Below, piece after piece: positions 33,893 to 43,176 of a stretch of DNA of 49,450 bases. The DNA is from DAIDJM01 sp964250215. Its GTDB lineage: Bacteria > Pseudomonadota > Alphaproteobacteria > Acetobacterales > Acetobacteraceae. Both the position numbers and the translations under genes were made by a program. The first letter of the stretch is position 1; every line of letters starts with the position of its first letter. Under the pieces are notes generated by a model that worked only from the letters and a program-made list of their open reading frames with translations, had not been told where the DNA came from and ran no database searches. The stretch lies in NCBI GenBank assembly GCA_964250215.1, contig CAXUEX010000004.1, positions 1-49,450 of the forward strand, read 5' to 3'.

Positions 33893-35284
33893 ATGAGCGG
33901 AGGGATCAGCCCGGAGCGCGAGCGGCTGGTTCGGAAGTTGGTGCGGGCCCGGCTTTCGACTTGGTGTGAATATGCACTGCGGGACTACGAACAGGAACCG
34001 GCGCCGCACCACCGCGCCATCATCGAAGCGCTGGAGCGGCTGGAGCGGGGGGAATCGCGGCAACTGATGCTGCTGCTGCCGCCGGGTTCGGCGAAGAGCA
34101 CGTATGCAACGCTGCTGTTTCCACCTTGGTTTCTGGCACGCAACGCTCGCTGCGCGGTGATCACGGCGAGTCACACCGCGAGCTTGGCTGAGCATTTCGG
34201 CCGCGGTGTGCGCGGGCTGTTGTTGCAGCATGCGCCGCGGCTGCGGTTGCAGGTGCGACAAGATTCACGCGCAGCGGGACGGTTCCTGACCGATTTGGGC
34301 GGCGAGTATTTCGCGATTGGCGTGCACGGTGCGGTAACCGGGCGGCGGGCCGATCTGGCGTTAATCGACGATCCGGTGCCGTCGTTTGCGGCGGCGGAGA
34401 GTTTGGCGGCTCGGGACCGGTTATGGAACTGGTTCCGTGCCGAACTGCTGACGCGGTTGAAACCCGGGGCGCGAGTGGTGCTGATCATGACGCGCTGGCA
34501 CGCCGACGATCTGGCGGGGCGGCTTATCGAGCAGGGCGGCTGGCAGGTGTTGCGCTTTCCCGCGCTGGCAGAGCTGGGCGACCCGCTCGGCCGCGCGCCG
34601 GGCGCGGCTTTGTGGCCGGCGTGGGAAGACCGCGCAGAATTGTTGCGTAAACGAGAAATGCTGGGCGAGCGGGCGTTCGCGGCACTGTTTCAGCAGGCGC
34701 CGCAACGCGAGTTCGGAAGCATTTTCGACGTGGGCAAAATCACCCTTCTGGATGCGGTTCCGGAAGGTTTCGCCGTTCGGGCTTGGGATCTGGCCGCCAC
34801 GGCCGACGGCAGCGGAGATCCGGATTGGACGGTGGGCGTGCGGCTGCTGCGCGATGGGCAGGGCGGGCTGGTGGTTGAGGACGTGGTGCGGGTGCGCGGC
34901 GGCCCGGCCGAGATTGCCGACCTGGTGCGCAGCATTGCGGAGAGCGACGGCGAACGGGTGCCGATCGGCCTGCCGCGCGACCCCGGGCAGGCCGGTGTGT
35001 CGCAAATTCTGTTCTTGACGAGGAACTTGATCGGCTATCGCGTGACCTCCTCGCCGGAGAAGGAATCGAAGCCGCTGCGAGCCGCTGCGGTCGCATCGCA
35101 GGTTTCGGCTGGCAATCTGCGGCTGCGGCGCGGGATGTGGAACGCGGCTTTCGTGGAGGAACTGGCGGCATTTCCGAACGGCCGCAAGGACGATCAGGTA
35201 GATGCGCTGGCACGTGCTTTCGCGATGCTGGTGGAACGTTCAGCACCGGCCCGCTACGCGACGATCCCGTTTGCCGGGCGATGA
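33893..35284 (+). CDS. terL: Terminase large subunit
   Basis: A 463-aa DNA-packaging motor. The N-terminal ATPase has Walker A GSAKST with K68 after LMLLLPP, a CAVITASH segment, and Walker B LALIDDP with D159-D160. MTRWHADDLAGRL lies at the ATPase/nuclease junction. The RNase H-like nuclease begins FAVRAWDLAATADG and ends with NGRKDDQVDALARAFA, which holds metal-binding aspartates. All key residues are present, so it appears functional. GGGCGGCGGG precedes ATG 33893. Confidence 0.93.
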   Translation: MSGGISPERERLVRKLVRARLSTWCEYALRDYEQEPAPHHRAIIEALERLERGESRQLMLLLPPGSAKSTYATLLFPPWFLARNARCAVITASHTASLAEHFGRGVRGLLLQHAPRLRLQVRQDSRAAGRFLTDLGGEYFAIGVHGAVTGRRADLALIDDPVPSFAAAESLAARDRLWNWFRAELLTRLKPGARVVLIMTRWHADDLAGRLIEQGGWQVLRFPALAELGDPLGRAPGAALWPAWEDRAELLRKREMLGERAFAALFQQAPQREFGSIFDVGKITLLDAVPEGFAVRAWDLAATADGSGDPDWTVGVRLLRDGQGGLVVEDVVRVRGGPAEIADLVRSIAESDGERVPIGLPRDPGQAGVSQILFLTRNLIGYRVTSSPEKESKPLRAAAVASQVSAGNLRLRRGMWNAAFVEELAAFPNGRKDDQVDALARAFAMLVERSAPARYATIPFAGR

Positions 35285-35320
35285 CCGCTGGGCAGTTCCG
35301 GACTGCACGAGGAGACAAAC

Positions 35321-36715
35321 TTGTTCCGCACGATCTGCGACCTTGTGCCGTTCGATCGCGCCTACCCCGAACGGACCCGCCGGCTGGATATGCTGCGCCG
35401 GGTGCTGGACGGCTCGATTTATGACACTCTCCCATACGAATTCCATGAGGAGAGGACCGCGTCGGGCGACTACATTCCGTTGCGGCAGCGCCGACCTTCG
35501 GTTCGATACGCACTGGCGCGCGTTGTGGTGGAGGACAGTGTAGGGCTGTTGTTCAGTGACGGACATTTTCCGGTAATCGACAGCGCCGACCCGGCGGTGC
35601 GTGACGGCTTGGCTGCGGTTGCGCGCGATGCGCGGTTGAACACCGTGATGACCGAAGCGGCGATTCGCGGCAGCGTGGGATCGGTGGCGTTGCTGTTGAG
35701 AGTTTTACGTGGCCGTATCTTTGTCGATGCGCTGGATAGCCTGTATTTGACCCCGGAATGGGATCCGGAAGCACCGGACACGCTGGCCTGCGTGACGGAA
35801 CGCTACAAGGTTTCCGGTGCGGTGCTAGGTTTGCAAGGCTATGCGATTGCCGATCCCGGCGCCGAGTACTGGTTCATGCGCCGCTGGGACAGCGATTGGG
35901 AAATCTGGTTCATGCCAGTGCGCGTGGACAGCACGGCGCCGGCGCTGGTGGACGACGCGCGCAGCGTGCGGCACGGGCTTGGCTTCGTGCCGCTGGTGTG
36001 GGTGCGCAATCTGCCGGGCGGCGACGGCATCGACGGCGGCTGTACGTTCCGTGCCGCGATCGAGACGTCAATCGAAATCGATTACCAGCTTAGCCAAGCG
36101 GGGCGCGGCCTGAAATACAGCAGCGATCCGACGCTGCTGATCCGTGAGCCGGCAGGGCTGGACGGCGAAATGGTACATGGGGCGGCCAATGCGCTGGTGG
36201 TGAGCGAGAAGGGCGACGCGAAGCTGCTGGAGATCGGCGGCACGGCGAGCCAGGCGGTGATTGATTACGTGCGCGTTCTGCGCGAACTGGCGCTGGAGAG
36301 CGTGCACGGCAACCGCGTGGATGTGAGCCGGCTGACGACGCCGGCGAGCGGCCGTGCGCTGGAACTGATGAATCAGGGGTTGCTCTGGCTCGCTGACAAT
36401 CTGCGTATTCGATACGGTGAGGGGGCGTTGCTTTCACTTGCGCGCATGATCCTGCGCGCGAGCGGCATTTATCGGCTACGCGTGGAAGGCCGGGAGCTGC
36501 CGGCGCTGGATGCGGAAGCGCCACTTAGCCTGCGCTGGCCGGAATGGTATCCGCCGGATGCACTGGACCGGCAGCGGCAGGCAGAAACCGTGAACGGGCT
36601 TGTCCGCGCCGGGCAGATGTCGCGCGAGACGGGATTGCGCGTGCTCGCGCCGGCCTGGGGGATCGAGGATGTGGGTGCCGAACTGGCCCGCATCGATGCC
36701 GGGAGCACGACATGA
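35321..36715 (+). CDS. Phage portal protein (SPP1 gp6-like)
   Basis: A 464-aa portal subunit, the dodecameric channel through which DNA enters the head. Supporting segments are RYALARVVVEDSVGLLF in the N-terminal part, YQLSQAGRGLKYSSDPTLLI and the long helix-rich end with ALELMNQGLLWLADNLR. It starts with TTG at 35321, supported by GAGGAG 7 bases upstream, and ends in an ATGA overlap with the next gene. Position directly after terL supports the call. Confidence 0.85.
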   Translation: MFRTICDLVPFDRAYPERTRRLDMLRRVLDGSIYDTLPYEFHEERTASGDYIPLRQRRPSVRYALARVVVEDSVGLLFSDGHFPVIDSADPAVRDGLAAVARDARLNTVMTEAAIRGSVGSVALLLRVLRGRIFVDALDSLYLTPEWDPEAPDTLACVTERYKVSGAVLGLQGYAIADPGAEYWFMRRWDSDWEIWFMPVRVDSTAPALVDDARSVRHGLGFVPLVWVRNLPGGDGIDGGCTFRAAIETSIEIDYQLSQAGRGLKYSSDPTLLIREPAGLDGEMVHGAANALVVSEKGDAKLLEIGGTASQAVIDYVRVLRELALESVHGNRVDVSRLTTPASGRALELMNQGLLWLADNLRIRYGEGALLSLARMILRASGIYRLRVEGRELPALDAEAPLSLRWPEWYPPDALDRQRQAETVNGLVRAGQMSRETGLRVLAPAWGIEDVGAELARIDAGSTT

Positions 36716-37116
36716 ACGATGCGTTGGAAGAGCCAGAGAGCGGTGACGAGATTGCGCAGTTGCTGCAGCGCAATGCAGATTTGGAGCAGCGGCTGATCGA
36801 GCTTCAGGCGACTGGAAGCGCGCGACTGTTGCGCGCCGAGCTCAAGGCCGAGGCAGTGCGGGCCGGCATGGTGGATCTGGACGGGTTGAAGCTGATCGAT
36901 GACGCAGCGGTTAGCCTGGACGACAAGGGCGACGTGCACGGCGCACGAGCCGCGATCGAACGGTTGCGGCGCGACAAGCCTTGGCTGTTCGGTCAGCCGA
37001 GTTCCAGCAGCGCGGCTGCGGCACCGCCGTCTTCTCCGGCGATCGGCAAGCACGCAACGGAAATGACGCTGGAAGAGTGGCGGACGGCGCGCGCGGAGCT
37101 AATCCGTAGGCGCTGA
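36712..37116 (+). CDS. Scaffold-like protein
   Basis: A 134-aa acidic, helical protein starting MNDALEEPESGDEIAQLLQR and containing a coiled-coil-like stretch with LEQRLIELQATG, then MVDLDGLKLIDDAAVSLDD and a Ser/Ala/Pro linker. Such proteins between portal and capsid usually guide head assembly. No separate capsid protease was found. It overlaps the portal gene by 4 bp. Confidence 0.65.
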   Translation: MNDALEEPESGDEIAQLLQRNADLEQRLIELQATGSARLLRAELKAEAVRAGMVDLDGLKLIDDAAVSLDDKGDVHGARAAIERLRRDKPWLFGQPSSSSAAAAPPSSPAIGKHATEMTLEEWRTARAELIRRR

Positions 37117-37132
37117 TCCGAGGGCATTTTTT

Positions 37133-37152
37133 GCGGGGTGACCCCCGCTTTT
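37133..37152 (+). terminator. Attenuator-like hairpin before the capsid gene
   Basis: GCGGGG (37133-37138), loop TGAC, CCCCGC (37143-37148), then TTTT. It lies 14 bp before the capsid ATG, within an operon that otherwise runs through. It may be a partial terminator, a processing site or an mRNA-stabilising hairpin that raises capsid expression. Confidence 0.6.
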
Positions 37153-37165
37153 CGTGGGGACCTTC

Positions 37166-38494
37166 ATGAGCATTTCGAATTTTCCTGCCGCGTTGCAGCC
37201 GATCATCCAGCAAGGCTTCCTGGAACGCGAGTTCCAGCAGGCGTTGCGATCCAGGATTGGCTATCGCGCTGCCGCCGACCGCGAGGAATTTGCGGTGGGT
37301 ATCGGCGAGACGCTGACCAAGACGCGGGCCGGCCTGCGTCCGGCTGTTACGGTTCCGCTGGCGGCTTCCATGAATACCAATCTGGACAACGGCTTGACGC
37401 CTGGATCGTGGGGTGTGGAGCAATACACGCTGACGCTGAACCATTACGCATCGACCATGGATTTGAACATGGTGACGAGCCGCGTGGGGATTGCCAGCCA
37501 GTTTCTGCAGAATGCCTATGTGAACGGCGAGCAGGCGGCACGCAGCTTGGACGATCTGGCCCGCAACTCGCTTTTTGCGGCGTATTTCGGGGGCAATACG
37601 CGAGTGCGAACGACGCTGGGCAGTGCTGGTCCGACGATCGCGGTGGATGACATCCGCGGTTTCCAGGCTGCATTCGTGAACGGTGTGCAGCAGAGCGTAT
37701 CAGCGAGCAACCCGCTGGGCGTGACGGTTGGCGCGGATATCTACACGCTGATCGGGACCAGCGTGGATGCGACGAATATTTCGACGGCGCCAGGCGGTGT
37801 ATCTGGCACGCTGACGTTTTCTGCAAATGTGAGCGTGAGTGATGCGACGGCTGGCAACAGCGTGCAGGCCGCAACGGCTTCGCTGGTTCTTCGGCCGAAC
37901 GCGCGCGGCAATACCAGCCAGATCGTAGCCGGCGACGTGCTGTCGATGACGAACGTGCTGGATGCGGTGGCCAATCTGCGGCTGAACGCGGTGCCGGACA
38001 TCGACGGTGCGTATAACTGCTACCTCGATCCGATCAGCGCGCGGCAGCTTTTTGCGGATCAGGATTTCCAACGCCTGTTCATCGGCTCGACATCGGCCAA
38101 CGAGGTGTTCCGACCGGGCCAAGGCGTGATCAACGAGTTTCTCGGTCTGCGTTTTGTGCTGACGACCGAGTCCTACGTGCAACCACATCCCCTGATTTCC
38201 GGCGCGCTGATCCGGCGGCCGATCGTGGTGGGCCAGGGCGCGCTGGTGGAGGGGGATTTCGCTGGCATGGCGGCGGACGATGTGGCGCCGAAAGGCGCCA
38301 TCGTCTCGTTAGTGGACGGCGTGTGCATGGTGACGCGCGAGCCGATTGATCGGCTGCAGCAGATTATTGCGCAATCATGGTACTGGATCGGCGGCTTCTG
38401 CGCGCCATCGGACACGACGACCACAAGCCAGACAGTTCCGACCGCGACGAATGCCAGCTTCAAGCGCGCCGTGATGATCGAGCATCTGGGATAG
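37166..38494 (+). CDS. Major capsid protein
   Basis: A 442-aa coat protein. It begins MSISNFPAALQPIIQQGFLE, has ARNSLFAAYFGGNTRVRTTL and a central beta-rich insertion (GGVSGTLTFSANVSVSDATAG), then DIDGAYNCYLDPISARQLFA, VFRPGQGVINEFLGLRFVL and a Thr/Ser-rich end. The overall plan is that of a P22/HK97-fold coat protein with an inserted domain, which may be surface-exposed. It is the largest product between portal and tail genes. ATG 37166 has GGGGA upstream. Confidence 0.8.
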   Translation: MSISNFPAALQPIIQQGFLEREFQQALRSRIGYRAAADREEFAVGIGETLTKTRAGLRPAVTVPLAASMNTNLDNGLTPGSWGVEQYTLTLNHYASTMDLNMVTSRVGIASQFLQNAYVNGEQAARSLDDLARNSLFAAYFGGNTRVRTTLGSAGPTIAVDDIRGFQAAFVNGVQQSVSASNPLGVTVGADIYTLIGTSVDATNISTAPGGVSGTLTFSANVSVSDATAGNSVQAATASLVLRPNARGNTSQIVAGDVLSMTNVLDAVANLRLNAVPDIDGAYNCYLDPISARQLFADQDFQRLFIGSTSANEVFRPGQGVINEFLGLRFVLTTESYVQPHPLISGALIRRPIVVGQGALVEGDFAGMAADDVAPKGAIVSLVDGVCMVTREPIDRLQQIIAQSWYWIGGFCAPSDTTTTSQTVPTATNASFKRAVMIEHLG

Positions 38495-38530
38495 CCGGAT
38501 CCAACGGCGACTCTGCCGGGAGACAGCACC

Positions 38531-38905
38531 ATGTTCAGCGAAGCGCAAAAGGTGGATGTGAGGCGATTTTGCGGTTATTCCGCCTATGGCGCTTCTGCGG
38601 CAGGCTTTGCGGGGTGGCGATTTTATGTTGCCTACGGGACTTTAGAATACCGAATGAACAACTTGGCCCCGGAGGAAGAGGCCGTGGTGCTGAGCTACCT
38701 GGCGACCTTGAATGCGCTGGAAGCAGCGGTGCCGACGGCCAGCGACAATCTGGACAGCGACAGCGCTTCCGCCTGGACGCACAACCGCTATGAGATCGGC
38801 GATCGGCTTCGTTTGCTGGATGGCTGGCGGCGACGGCTTTGCGCGTTTCTGGGGGTACCTCCGGGTGAGGGTCTGGCGCAGAGCGGCGTGAGTTGGATTG
38901 TCTGA
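38531..38905 (+). CDS. Head-tail connector-region protein, 124 aa
   Basis: A small mostly helical protein (MFSEAQKVDVRRFCGYSAYG ... GDRLRLLDGWRRRLCAFLGV). The order capsid-this gene-next gene-sheath suggests a head completion or connector protein; sequence alone does not settle the family. GGGAGA precedes the ATG. The stop overlaps the next ATG by 1 bp (TGATG). Confidence 0.6.
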   Translation: MFSEAQKVDVRRFCGYSAYGASAAGFAGWRFYVAYGTLEYRMNNLAPEEEAVVLSYLATLNALEAAVPTASDNLDSDSASAWTHNRYEIGDRLRLLDGWRRRLCAFLGVPPGEGLAQSGVSWIV

Positions 38906-39528
38906 TGGACGGGACCAGGCTGCAGGACAGAATCAGCTACGGCATGGGCGTTGCCGCGCGCAAGCTGGGATTGCCTTTTGTGGTGTACCGCCCGCGGGGG
39001 GCGCTGACGCCGCTCTCGACGCAAAATCGTGTGATTCGCCTTTGCGCTTCATTCAATGCAGAGGATGCGAGCTATCGTCGGGTCTCTGGTTACGGAGAGG
39101 CCGTGTGGTGGGGCGTGTTCGATGCGTCCTACACTGCGCCTGGGGACTATCTGGTGGGCTCAGGCAGCACGTTTTTCGTTTGTGCGCAGCGCCCCGCATT
39201 GCCGGTGCAATGCGTGCGGACGAATTGTGTTGTGAGTATGCAACGCACGGCTGGGCCGGCCAATCTGGGCTATGCGGGCCAGGTGGATGCTGCGGTTGCG
39301 CCGTTTCTATCCGGTTGGCCGGCTAGCGTGCTGGAGGCTGGCGATCGAAGTGCACCGAGCACAGCGACGACGCATTTTGGGAACTGGAGGCTGTTGCTGC
39401 CGCGACTTCCGGTGGCGCCGCAGATTGGCGACATCGTGAGCGACGATGCTGGCGGCCGCTACAGCGTGGGCGCGGCGGAGCAGAGCGACTTGGGATGGCG
39501 CTTGCTGGTGCGGCAGATCGCCGCCTGA
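38905..39528 (+). CDS. Head-tail joining protein, 207 aa
   Basis: The product (MDGTRLQDRISYGMGVAARK) contains PFVVYRPRGALTPLSTQNRV, a beta-rich middle (YLVGSGSTFFVCAQRPALPV) and HFGNWRLLLPRLPVAPQIGD near the end. Its place between connector and tail genes fits a head closure or neck protein. No enzyme motif is visible. Confidence 0.55.
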   Translation: MDGTRLQDRISYGMGVAARKLGLPFVVYRPRGALTPLSTQNRVIRLCASFNAEDASYRRVSGYGEAVWWGVFDASYTAPGDYLVGSGSTFFVCAQRPALPVQCVRTNCVVSMQRTAGPANLGYAGQVDAAVAPFLSGWPASVLEAGDRSAPSTATTHFGNWRLLLPRLPVAPQIGDIVSDDAGGRYSVGAAEQSDLGWRLLVRQIAA

Positions 39529-39539
39529 TCGGGAAGAAT

Positions 39540-40475
39540 ATGCACGCAGAGCAACTGCACGTTATTACGGCGCGGTTCAATCCGTTGCGTTGGGTGGCTC
39601 CCGACCGGCACTATCGCGATTGGGCGGCCCATGTCCTGGATTCGGGTGCGCGGCTAACGGTGGTGGAGGTGCAGTATGGCAGGCGGGCTTTCGCCTGCGA
39701 CCTGCCACATGTACATCATGTAGGGTTGCGGGCCGAGAGCTGGGCTTGGAGCAAGGAATGCGCGCTGAACGAAGGTGTCCGCCGGCTGCCGGAGGCCGAA
39801 TATATTGCGTGGGGTGACGCAGATATCTGGCATCGGAAGCCGGATTGGGCGCGCGAAACCGTGGAGTATTTGCAGCATTACCGCGTGCTGCAGACCTGGA
39901 CACGTGCGCTCGATTTGGGGCCGAATGACGAACTGATAGGCGTGCACAACTCGTTCTGTTCACAGTACATGATCGGGGCGCCGCTGGTCTCTGAAGCAAA
40001 ACGATTTTGGAAATTCGATGGCGGCTACGCCGATTATCCGCATAGCGGGTATTTCTGGGCATGCCGTCGCGAACTGCTGGATTGGACCGGCGGTCTGTTC
40101 GAGTTGGCCGGTATGGGCAGCGCCGATCATCACATGGCGCTGGGACTGGTGGGACATGTTGAGCGGAGCTGGCCGGATGGCACCAGCGCGAGCTACGCTG
40201 CGCATCTGCGGCGCTGGCAAGATCGGGCGCGCCGCTATGTGAACGGTCGGATTGCGGCGCTACCTGGCATCGTGGAGCACCGCTTCCACGGTGCAAAGCA
40301 AAATCGCGGCTATCTGGGCCGGTGGGATATGTTCGTTCGGCATGGCTTCGATCCGGATACGGATTTGAAGCGCAACAGCCATGGCGTTCTGGAGTGGGCG
40401 GGCAACAAGCCGGAGCTGGAGCGCGAATGGGATCTATACCTGCGCTCGCGCCGCGAAGATGATAATTGCATGTGA
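39540..40475 (+). CDS. Phage-encoded glycosyltransferase, GT-A like
   Basis: A 311-aa protein unlike a structural subunit. Features are those of a GT-A-fold transferase: an N-terminal LHVITARFNPLRW strand, WSKECALNEGVRRLPEAEYI, a D93-A-D95 motif in AWGDADIWHRKP, then HSGYFWACRREL with a GGLFELAGMGSADHHMALGL acceptor-side segment, and IVEHRFHGAKQNRGYLGRW near the end. Donor and acceptor are unknown. ATG 39540 has GGGAAGA just upstream. It lies inside the head-tail operon on the same strand, so it is made together with virion proteins and might modify one of them. Confidence 0.8.
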   Translation: MHAEQLHVITARFNPLRWVAPDRHYRDWAAHVLDSGARLTVVEVQYGRRAFACDLPHVHHVGLRAESWAWSKECALNEGVRRLPEAEYIAWGDADIWHRKPDWARETVEYLQHYRVLQTWTRALDLGPNDELIGVHNSFCSQYMIGAPLVSEAKRFWKFDGGYADYPHSGYFWACRRELLDWTGGLFELAGMGSADHHMALGLVGHVERSWPDGTSASYAAHLRRWQDRARRYVNGRIAALPGIVEHRFHGAKQNRGYLGRWDMFVRHGFDPDTDLKRNSHGVLEWAGNKPELEREWDLYLRSRREDDNCM

Positions 40476-40530
40476 TGTTTTCGGCGACGGGCAGCCACTT
40501 CCGGGGCCGTGGGCAACAGATTGGTTCAGA

Positions 40531-41340
40531 ATGGCGGATCTCTCCGATGTTGAGACGGCGCTTTTGGCGCTGCTTTCGACCAACCTGTTTCCGCAGGGCT
40601 TGGGAGCACCCAGCGTGGTGGGTGGCGCGCCGCGGCTGTATCGTGGCTGGCCGGTTACTGCCGCGCTTAGCGCCGATATTGCGGCAGGCATTCCGAACGT
40701 CAGTGTTTTTGCGGTGCCGCAAAGCACGCGCAACACGACGCGCTGGGGCGTGCAGAGGAGCCGTCCGGCTTCCATGCCGGGCACGAGCGTGGTGGTGGTT
40801 GGGAATACGCTAACGATTGGCGGCTTGCCCGCTGCGGGTGACGTTGTGGGATTGCTGATCGGTGGGACGCCCTACGTATATCCGGTTCAAGCCGTCGATA
40901 CGCCGACGAGCATCGCGGCCGGGCTTTCTGATCTGGCCCAGGCGGAATTTCCGTGCTTGCAGGCGGCAAGCCAACTAACTTTTCCGACAGCGCCGAGCCT
41001 GATTGCACGGGTGGTGGCGGCGACGAGCGTAGTTTCGGAGTGGGCGCGCCAGGAGCAAGGCTTTCGGGTTTCGGTCTGGACATCCGATCCGGCGGCGCGG
41101 GACACGCTGAGCAGCGCCATCGGCAAAGGTTTGGCGCCAATTGCGTTCCTGACACTGGTAGATGGGACCGCCGCGCGGTTGCGGTATCGCGCGACGACGA
41201 CGATCGATGAAGATCGCGACGCGTCATTGTATCGGCGCGACCTTATTTATGACGTGGAATACGCCACGACCACGACGGCCGACCTTGCGACGATGCTGTT
41301 CGGGGATCTGGATTGGAACGGCGTGCATTACTACGGCTGA
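40531..41340 (+). CDS. Tail/neck protein upstream of the sheath gene, 269 aa
   Basis: Starting MADLSDVETALLALLSTNLF, with LYRGWPVTAALSADIAAGIP, a small beta domain GTSVVVVGNTLTIGGLPAAG and a C-terminal region with DTLSSAIGKGLAPIAFLTL. Its place before the tail sheath suggests a tail terminator or neck component; the middle may be a tail-associated beta insertion. An alternative in-frame ATG at 40459 would overlap the glycosyltransferase gene by 17 bp. Confidence 0.5.
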   Translation: MADLSDVETALLALLSTNLFPQGLGAPSVVGGAPRLYRGWPVTAALSADIAAGIPNVSVFAVPQSTRNTTRWGVQRSRPASMPGTSVVVVGNTLTIGGLPAAGDVVGLLIGGTPYVYPVQAVDTPTSIAAGLSDLAQAEFPCLQAASQLTFPTAPSLIARVVAATSVVSEWARQEQGFRVSVWTSDPAARDTLSSAIGKGLAPIAFLTLVDGTAARLRYRATTTIDEDRDASLYRRDLIYDVEYATTTTADLATMLFGDLDWNGVHYYG

Positions 41341-41351
41341 GGAGCCTGGCT

Positions 41352-41519
41352 TTGCAAAAATTACTGATCGTGGTGCGGCCGTTCGGCCGCTATGCCAAGG
41401 GCGATGCGATCCGGGATACGGCCGAGATCGATCGGGTGTTGTGCAGCGAGCACGCCAACCATTTGGTTTCGGTGGCAGCAGTGCCGATTGCGCCGCCGCA
41501 CGAAACGGCGGAGGACTGA
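41352..41519 (+). CDS. Small tail-region protein, 55 aa
   Basis: Begins at a TTG (41352) with GAGGAG about 7 bases upstream and reads MQKLLIVVRPFGRYAKGDAI, then DTAEIDRVLCSEHANHLVSV. Small proteins at this place occur before the sheath gene of Mu-like phages; function is not known. The next gene starts 3 bp after its stop. Confidence 0.6.
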   Translation: MQKLLIVVRPFGRYAKGDAIRDTAEIDRVLCSEHANHLVSVAAVPIAPPHETAED

Positions 41520-41522
41520 ACC

Positions 41523-43091
41523 ATGCCCATACTGCAACAGGGTACGCTTAATACCACCGCGCTTGTGGTTCCCGACTTGTATGTGCAGATCGTGCCGCCG
41601 CAGAACCTCGTTCTGAATGGCGTTCCGACGAACGTGATCGGTATCGTTGGCACCGCGGCCTGGGGGCCGGTCAACCAGCCAGTGGTGCTTTCCAGCATGG
41701 CCGACTACGCTCAGAGTTTTGGCCCCGTGGTGCCGCGGAAATATGATATGGGCACACAGCTTGCGACTGCCGTGCAGCAGGGGGCGAGCAACTTTCGCTG
41801 CGTGCGTGTGAGCGACGGTACCGACACCGCGGCCAGCTTGGCGCTGGCGGCGGCGGGTGGCAGCTACGCGGTGTTGCTGACGGCCCATCACACTGGCTCA
41901 CTCGGCAACAGCCTTGTGGTCAACCTTGCACCCGCGGCAATCGCGGGCGCCTGGCGACTGACTGTGGCGATTCCCGGCCAGTTGCCTGAGGTGTTCGACA
42001 ATATACTGGCAGCGACGCCGCAAGCCTTCTGGGCGGCGCTGATTTCGGCGGTGAATACCGGAACAGGGCCGCTGCGCGGCCCTTCGATGCTGGTGGTGGC
42101 GAGCGCCGGCACGGCCACGGGGGCCGCGGTGACGGCATTGAGTAACCAGTTGCTGGCCGGCGGGACGGACGGTGCAACGATGGTGAGCGCGGCGACGCTG
42201 GTGGGCCAGGATGTGTTGCCGCGCACCGGCTTGTATGTGCTGCGGGGGCAAGGTTGCAGCATCGGTTTGCTGACCGACGCCGACGACCCGACGCAGTGGA
42301 GTGCGCAGGCGGGCTTCGGCACGTCCGAAGGCGTCTATATGATCCTCACCGGGCCTGCCGGCGATACGATCAGCAATGCGGTTTCAGTTATACAGGCGGC
42401 AGGGCTGAATAGCACCTCGGCCAAGCTTATGTTCGGCGACTGGGTTTTCTGGAACGATCAGGCGAACGGCATCACGCGCCTGGTTTCACCGCAAGGTTTC
42501 GTGGCAGGACGGTTGGGGAATCTTTCACCCGAGCAATCGAGCCTGAACAAGCCGCTGTACAACGTGATCGGCACGCAGCGATCCGGTGTGCCCGGCAGCG
42601 GCCAGAGCGCTACCTATAGCGAAGCCGAACTGCAGATGCTGTTCCAAAGCGGCATTGACGTGATCGCCAACCCGCAACCCGGGGGCGCCTTCTGGGGCGT
42701 GCGTTGCGGGCACAACACTTCCGCCAATCCCGCGACAAACGGCGACAATTATGCTCGGATGACAAACTTCATTGCCGCGACGCTGGCAGCGGGGATGGGC
42801 CAGTTCGTAGGCCAGGTGATCGATTCGAGCTTGTTCCAGCAGATTCGGGCGACTCAGCTTGCTTATTTACAGGCTCTTCTGGCGCAGGGGATCCTTGGCA
42901 GCGTGGACGGCTCGCTGCCCTTTTCGGTGATCTGCGACAGTTCCAACAACCCGCTGAGCCGGACCAGCTTGGGCTATGTGCAGAGCGATGCGCAAGTGCA
43001 GTATCAAGGCATCAATGAGAAGTTCATCGTGAACGTGGAAGGCGGCCAGACGGTGCTGGTGCAAACGCAGGTTTTGCCCGGCCTTGGCTGA
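41523..43091 (+). CDS. Contractile tail sheath protein
   Basis: A 522-aa sheath subunit of the Mu/P2 group. Characteristic are the early VLNGVPTNVIGIVGTAAWGPV, the mid region with beta-rich insertion, AKLMFGDWVFWNDQANG, FVAGRLGNLSPEQSSLNKPL, an ANPQPGGAFWGVRCGHNTSA segment and the conserved end TRMTNFI-like (YARMTNFIAATLAAGMGQFV) with QTQVLPGLG. It shows that the particle has a contractile tail. Confidence 0.9.
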   Translation: MPILQQGTLNTTALVVPDLYVQIVPPQNLVLNGVPTNVIGIVGTAAWGPVNQPVVLSSMADYAQSFGPVVPRKYDMGTQLATAVQQGASNFRCVRVSDGTDTAASLALAAAGGSYAVLLTAHHTGSLGNSLVVNLAPAAIAGAWRLTVAIPGQLPEVFDNILAATPQAFWAALISAVNTGTGPLRGPSMLVVASAGTATGAAVTALSNQLLAGGTDGATMVSAATLVGQDVLPRTGLYVLRGQGCSIGLLTDADDPTQWSAQAGFGTSEGVYMILTGPAGDTISNAVSVIQAAGLNSTSAKLMFGDWVFWNDQANGITRLVSPQGFVAGRLGNLSPEQSSLNKPLYNVIGTQRSGVPGSGQSATYSEAELQMLFQSGIDVIANPQPGGAFWGVRCGHNTSANPATNGDNYARMTNFIAATLAAGMGQFVGQVIDSSLFQQIRATQLAYLQALLAQGILGSVDGSLPFSVICDSSNNPLSRTSLGYVQSDAQVQYQGINEKFIVNVEGGQTVLVQTQVLPGLG

Positions 43092-43176
43092 TGACGTCGC
43101 GGATGCTTGCCATGCCGCATAGCACGATCTCCCTCATTCGCGCGCCGGCCCAGGGCCATACGGAAGGATAACGGCA

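Noticed and set aside
43081..43176. Spacer between sheath and tube genes as a site for an extra small gene
   Set aside because: 85 bp with no frame that has both start and ribosome site; nothing else seen.
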